Assembly: GCF_000159955.1 (NCBI RefSeq)
Contig: NZ_GG695994.1
Location: forward strand, 31,891 to 38,994
DNA from: Paenibacillus sp. oral taxon 786 str. D14
Lineage (GTDB): Bacteria; Bacillota; Bacilli; Paenibacillales; Paenibacillaceae
Direction of reading: 5' to 3'
DNA length: 7,104 nt
Every line of letters starts with the position of its first letter. Position 1 is the first letter of the stretch. Shown here one piece after another: positions 5,938 through 7,104 of the stretch. Below the pieces are notes generated by a model that did no database searches, was not told where the DNA came from, and saw only the letters and a list, made by a program, of their open reading frames with translations. Position numbers and translations under genes: made by a program.

Positions 5938-7044
5938 TTATAATGCCAGCGGGAGCGAAACGGTAAAGATCGTTCTCGCTCCTTTTAAGCTGTCCACGGA
6001 AATGTTCCCCCGATGGTTCCGGATGATCCGGTAACTCACCGACAATCCCAATCCCGTTCCCTTCTCCTTCGTCGTAAAAAACGGATCAAACAAGCGGCTT
6101 AGCATCCCCTTGTCCATTCCGCCGCCGTTATCTTGTATCGAGATACAAACCGATTTGCCTTCCTTCTCCGCACGGATATCGATCACCCCTTGGTGGTCGC
6201 CGCCTACTTCGGCGATGGCGTCCATCGCATTTTTGATAATGTTCAGCAGCACCTGCTTGATCTGCTTAACATCGATGGAGACGAGCAGCTCCTCGTTTGG
6301 CTCGTGAAGGATCATTTGGCATCCCTTCATCAACGCCTCGCTCTCCGTAAGCAGAACAACCTCCTTCAACAAGGAAGAAACGTTGACCGTCGATTTCTGC
6401 GGAGCCGAAGGCTTCGAAGAATTTAGAAACTCATGGATAATATCGTTCGCCCGGTCGATTTCCGTTAAGATAATCCGGGCATACTCATCCTTGCCCAGCT
6501 GCAGCAAATGAGGCCGCAGCAACTGAATAAATCCGCGGATCGCTGTAAGCGGATTCCTAATTTCATGCGCAATCGCCGCGGAAATTTTTCCAAGCATCGC
6601 CAGCTTGTCGTTCTGATAAGCCGTTTGTTCGATCCGTTTAAAATCAGAAACATCCTTGACGCTAAGCAGAAAATCCCCATCCATCTGATCCCCGTATGTA
6701 ACCGTAATCAGCCAATGTCTGCCGTATTCGTCAATTAACTCATGGTACTTTTTGCGGTGAAAGATAGTCTCCCGGTAAATACGCAAGATCTTACGCTTCT
6801 TAAATTGGTTGAGATGCGGATGCCGCAGCAGCTGCAATAAATTACAGCCGATCAGGGATTGGCGCGGCATTTCAAGCAGCTTGGCCATCTGTACATTGAT
6901 AAAGGTTAGAACCCCATCACAGTCAAACAGCATGATTCCGCTGTCCAGGTGTTGGAGTACGTTCTCATACTTGTTTTTTACGAGTTGGGGCGATTGGTAT
7001 GCTTTGACGGACTGGAGCAATGTCTCTTGAAATTCACTCAACAA
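5938..7044 (-). CDS. PAS-domain sensor histidine kinase (orphan, sporulation-kinase-like)
   Basis: This 368-residue kinase has no predicted membrane segment and is probably cytosolic. A PAS sensor domain spans about 23-130 (LDSGIMLFDCDGVLTFIN at 33-50). It is followed by a HisKA domain with the phospho-acceptor H160 in AIAHEIRNPLTAIRGF, and a HATPase domain with N-box QVLLNIIKNAMDA (N268, N272), G1 DNGGGM at 305-310, F-box LFDPFFTTK at 318-326 and G2 GTGLGL at 329-334. All catalytic motifs are intact. No response regulator lies within the window beside it, and the HisKA sequence resembles Bacillus phosphorelay kinases, so Spo0F/Spo0A is a possible target; this is inference. The start is TTG at 7044, with AAAGGGGG 8 nt upstream. 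A second TTG follows at 7041 and may also serve. An in-frame TGA seven codons upstream rules out an earlier start. Its 3' end carries the terminator of the opposing feo operon. Confidence 0.93.
   Translation of the reverse strand: MLSEFQETLLQSVKAYQSPQLVKNKYENVLQHLDSGIMLFDCDGVLTFINVQMAKLLEMPRQSLIGCNLLQLLRHPHLNQFKKRKILRIYRETIFHRKKYHELIDEYGRHWLITVTYGDQMDGDFLLSVKDVSDFKRIEQTAYQNDKLAMLGKISAAIAHEIRNPLTAIRGFIQLLRPHLLQLGKDEYARIILTEIDRANDIIHEFLNSSKPSAPQKSTVNVSSLLKEVVLLTESEALMKGCQMILHEPNEELLVSIDVKQIKQVLLNIIKNAMDAIAEVGGDHQGVIDIRAEKEGKSVCISIQDNGGGMDKGMLSRLFDPFFTTKEKGTGLGLSVSYRIIRNHRGNISVDSLKGARTIFTVSLPLAL
5952..5986 (+). terminator. Intrinsic terminator of the feo operon, inside the opposing kinase gene
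   Basis: On the plus strand GGAGCGAAACG (5952-5962) pairs with CGTTCTCGCTCC (5971-5982). This gives 11 pairs with one bulged base and an 8-nt loop, followed directly by TTTT (5983-5986). It lies 15 nt after the last feo-operon gene, where a terminator is expected. The same bases encode about residues 353-365 of the minus-strand kinase. The short T-tract makes its strength uncertain. Confidence 0.72.
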
Positions 7045-7052
7045 GCTTGGTT

Positions 7053-7060
7053 CCCCCTTT
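7053..7060 (-). promoter_or_regulatory. Ribosome binding site for the TTG start of the kinase
   Basis: Minus-strand AAAGGGGG lies 8 nt before TTG 7044 and 11 nt before TTG 7041. The spacing favours 7044. The remaining bases to the window edge show no convincing promoter. Confidence 0.7.
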
Positions 7061-7104
7061 ATTCAAATGATGTACTTTGCCTTGCAAGACAACATACCAT
7101 CACT

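Noticed and set aside
7061..7083. Sigma-H-like promoter (AAGGCAAA and TGAAT) before the kinase gene
   Set aside because: The gap between the boxes is about 10 nt, shorter than in known sigma-H promoters, and transcription would begin inside the ribosome binding site.

Overview
The window reads as chromosomal DNA from an endospore-forming Bacillota, most likely Paenibacillus or a close relative. The basis is strong AAGGAGG-type ribosome binding sites, two TTG starts, a short Firmicute-type FeoB followed by a small Cys-rich FeoB-associated protein, and an orphan PAS histidine kinase of the sporulation-kinase type. The genus is inferred from the style of the proteins and was not checked by any search. 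No tRNA, rRNA, CRISPR array, transposase or phage gene is visible.

Layout, left to right. (1) 5-2107, minus: a membrane-anchored GGDEF-EAL protein. Its GGDEF motif is degenerate (GEDEF) and its EAL domain looks intact, so it is probably a c-di-GMP phosphodiesterase. A perfect 12-bp inverted repeat covers its stop codon at the window edge. (2) 2246-3214, minus: an HMGL-like / 4-hydroxy-2-oxovalerate-aldolase-like TIM-barrel enzyme, closed by a clear intrinsic terminator that separates it from gene 1. (3) 3215-3450: a divergent intergenic region holding a sigma-A-like promoter overlapped by a Fur-box-like palindrome. (4) 3451-5936, plus: the ferrous iron uptake operon, feoA, feoB and a Cys-rich single-pass membrane protein that probably fills the FeoC-like accessory slot. 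(5) 5938-7041/7044, minus: a PAS-HisKA-HATPase sensor kinase with a TTG start, convergent with the feo operon across a single base.

How they work together. The feo genes form one iron-repressed Fe(II) import unit: Fur box and promoter, then feoA and feoB joined by an ATGA overlap, then the small Cys-rich gene 33 nt later, then a hairpin terminator that lies inside the 3' coding end of the opposing kinase gene. The phosphodiesterase, aldolase and kinase are probably separate transcription units with no clear functional tie to iron uptake. The window is mostly well-known families. The points most worth a second look are the GEDEF phosphodiesterase, the terminator embedded in a neighbouring coding sequence, and the Cys-rich N-terminus of FeoA.
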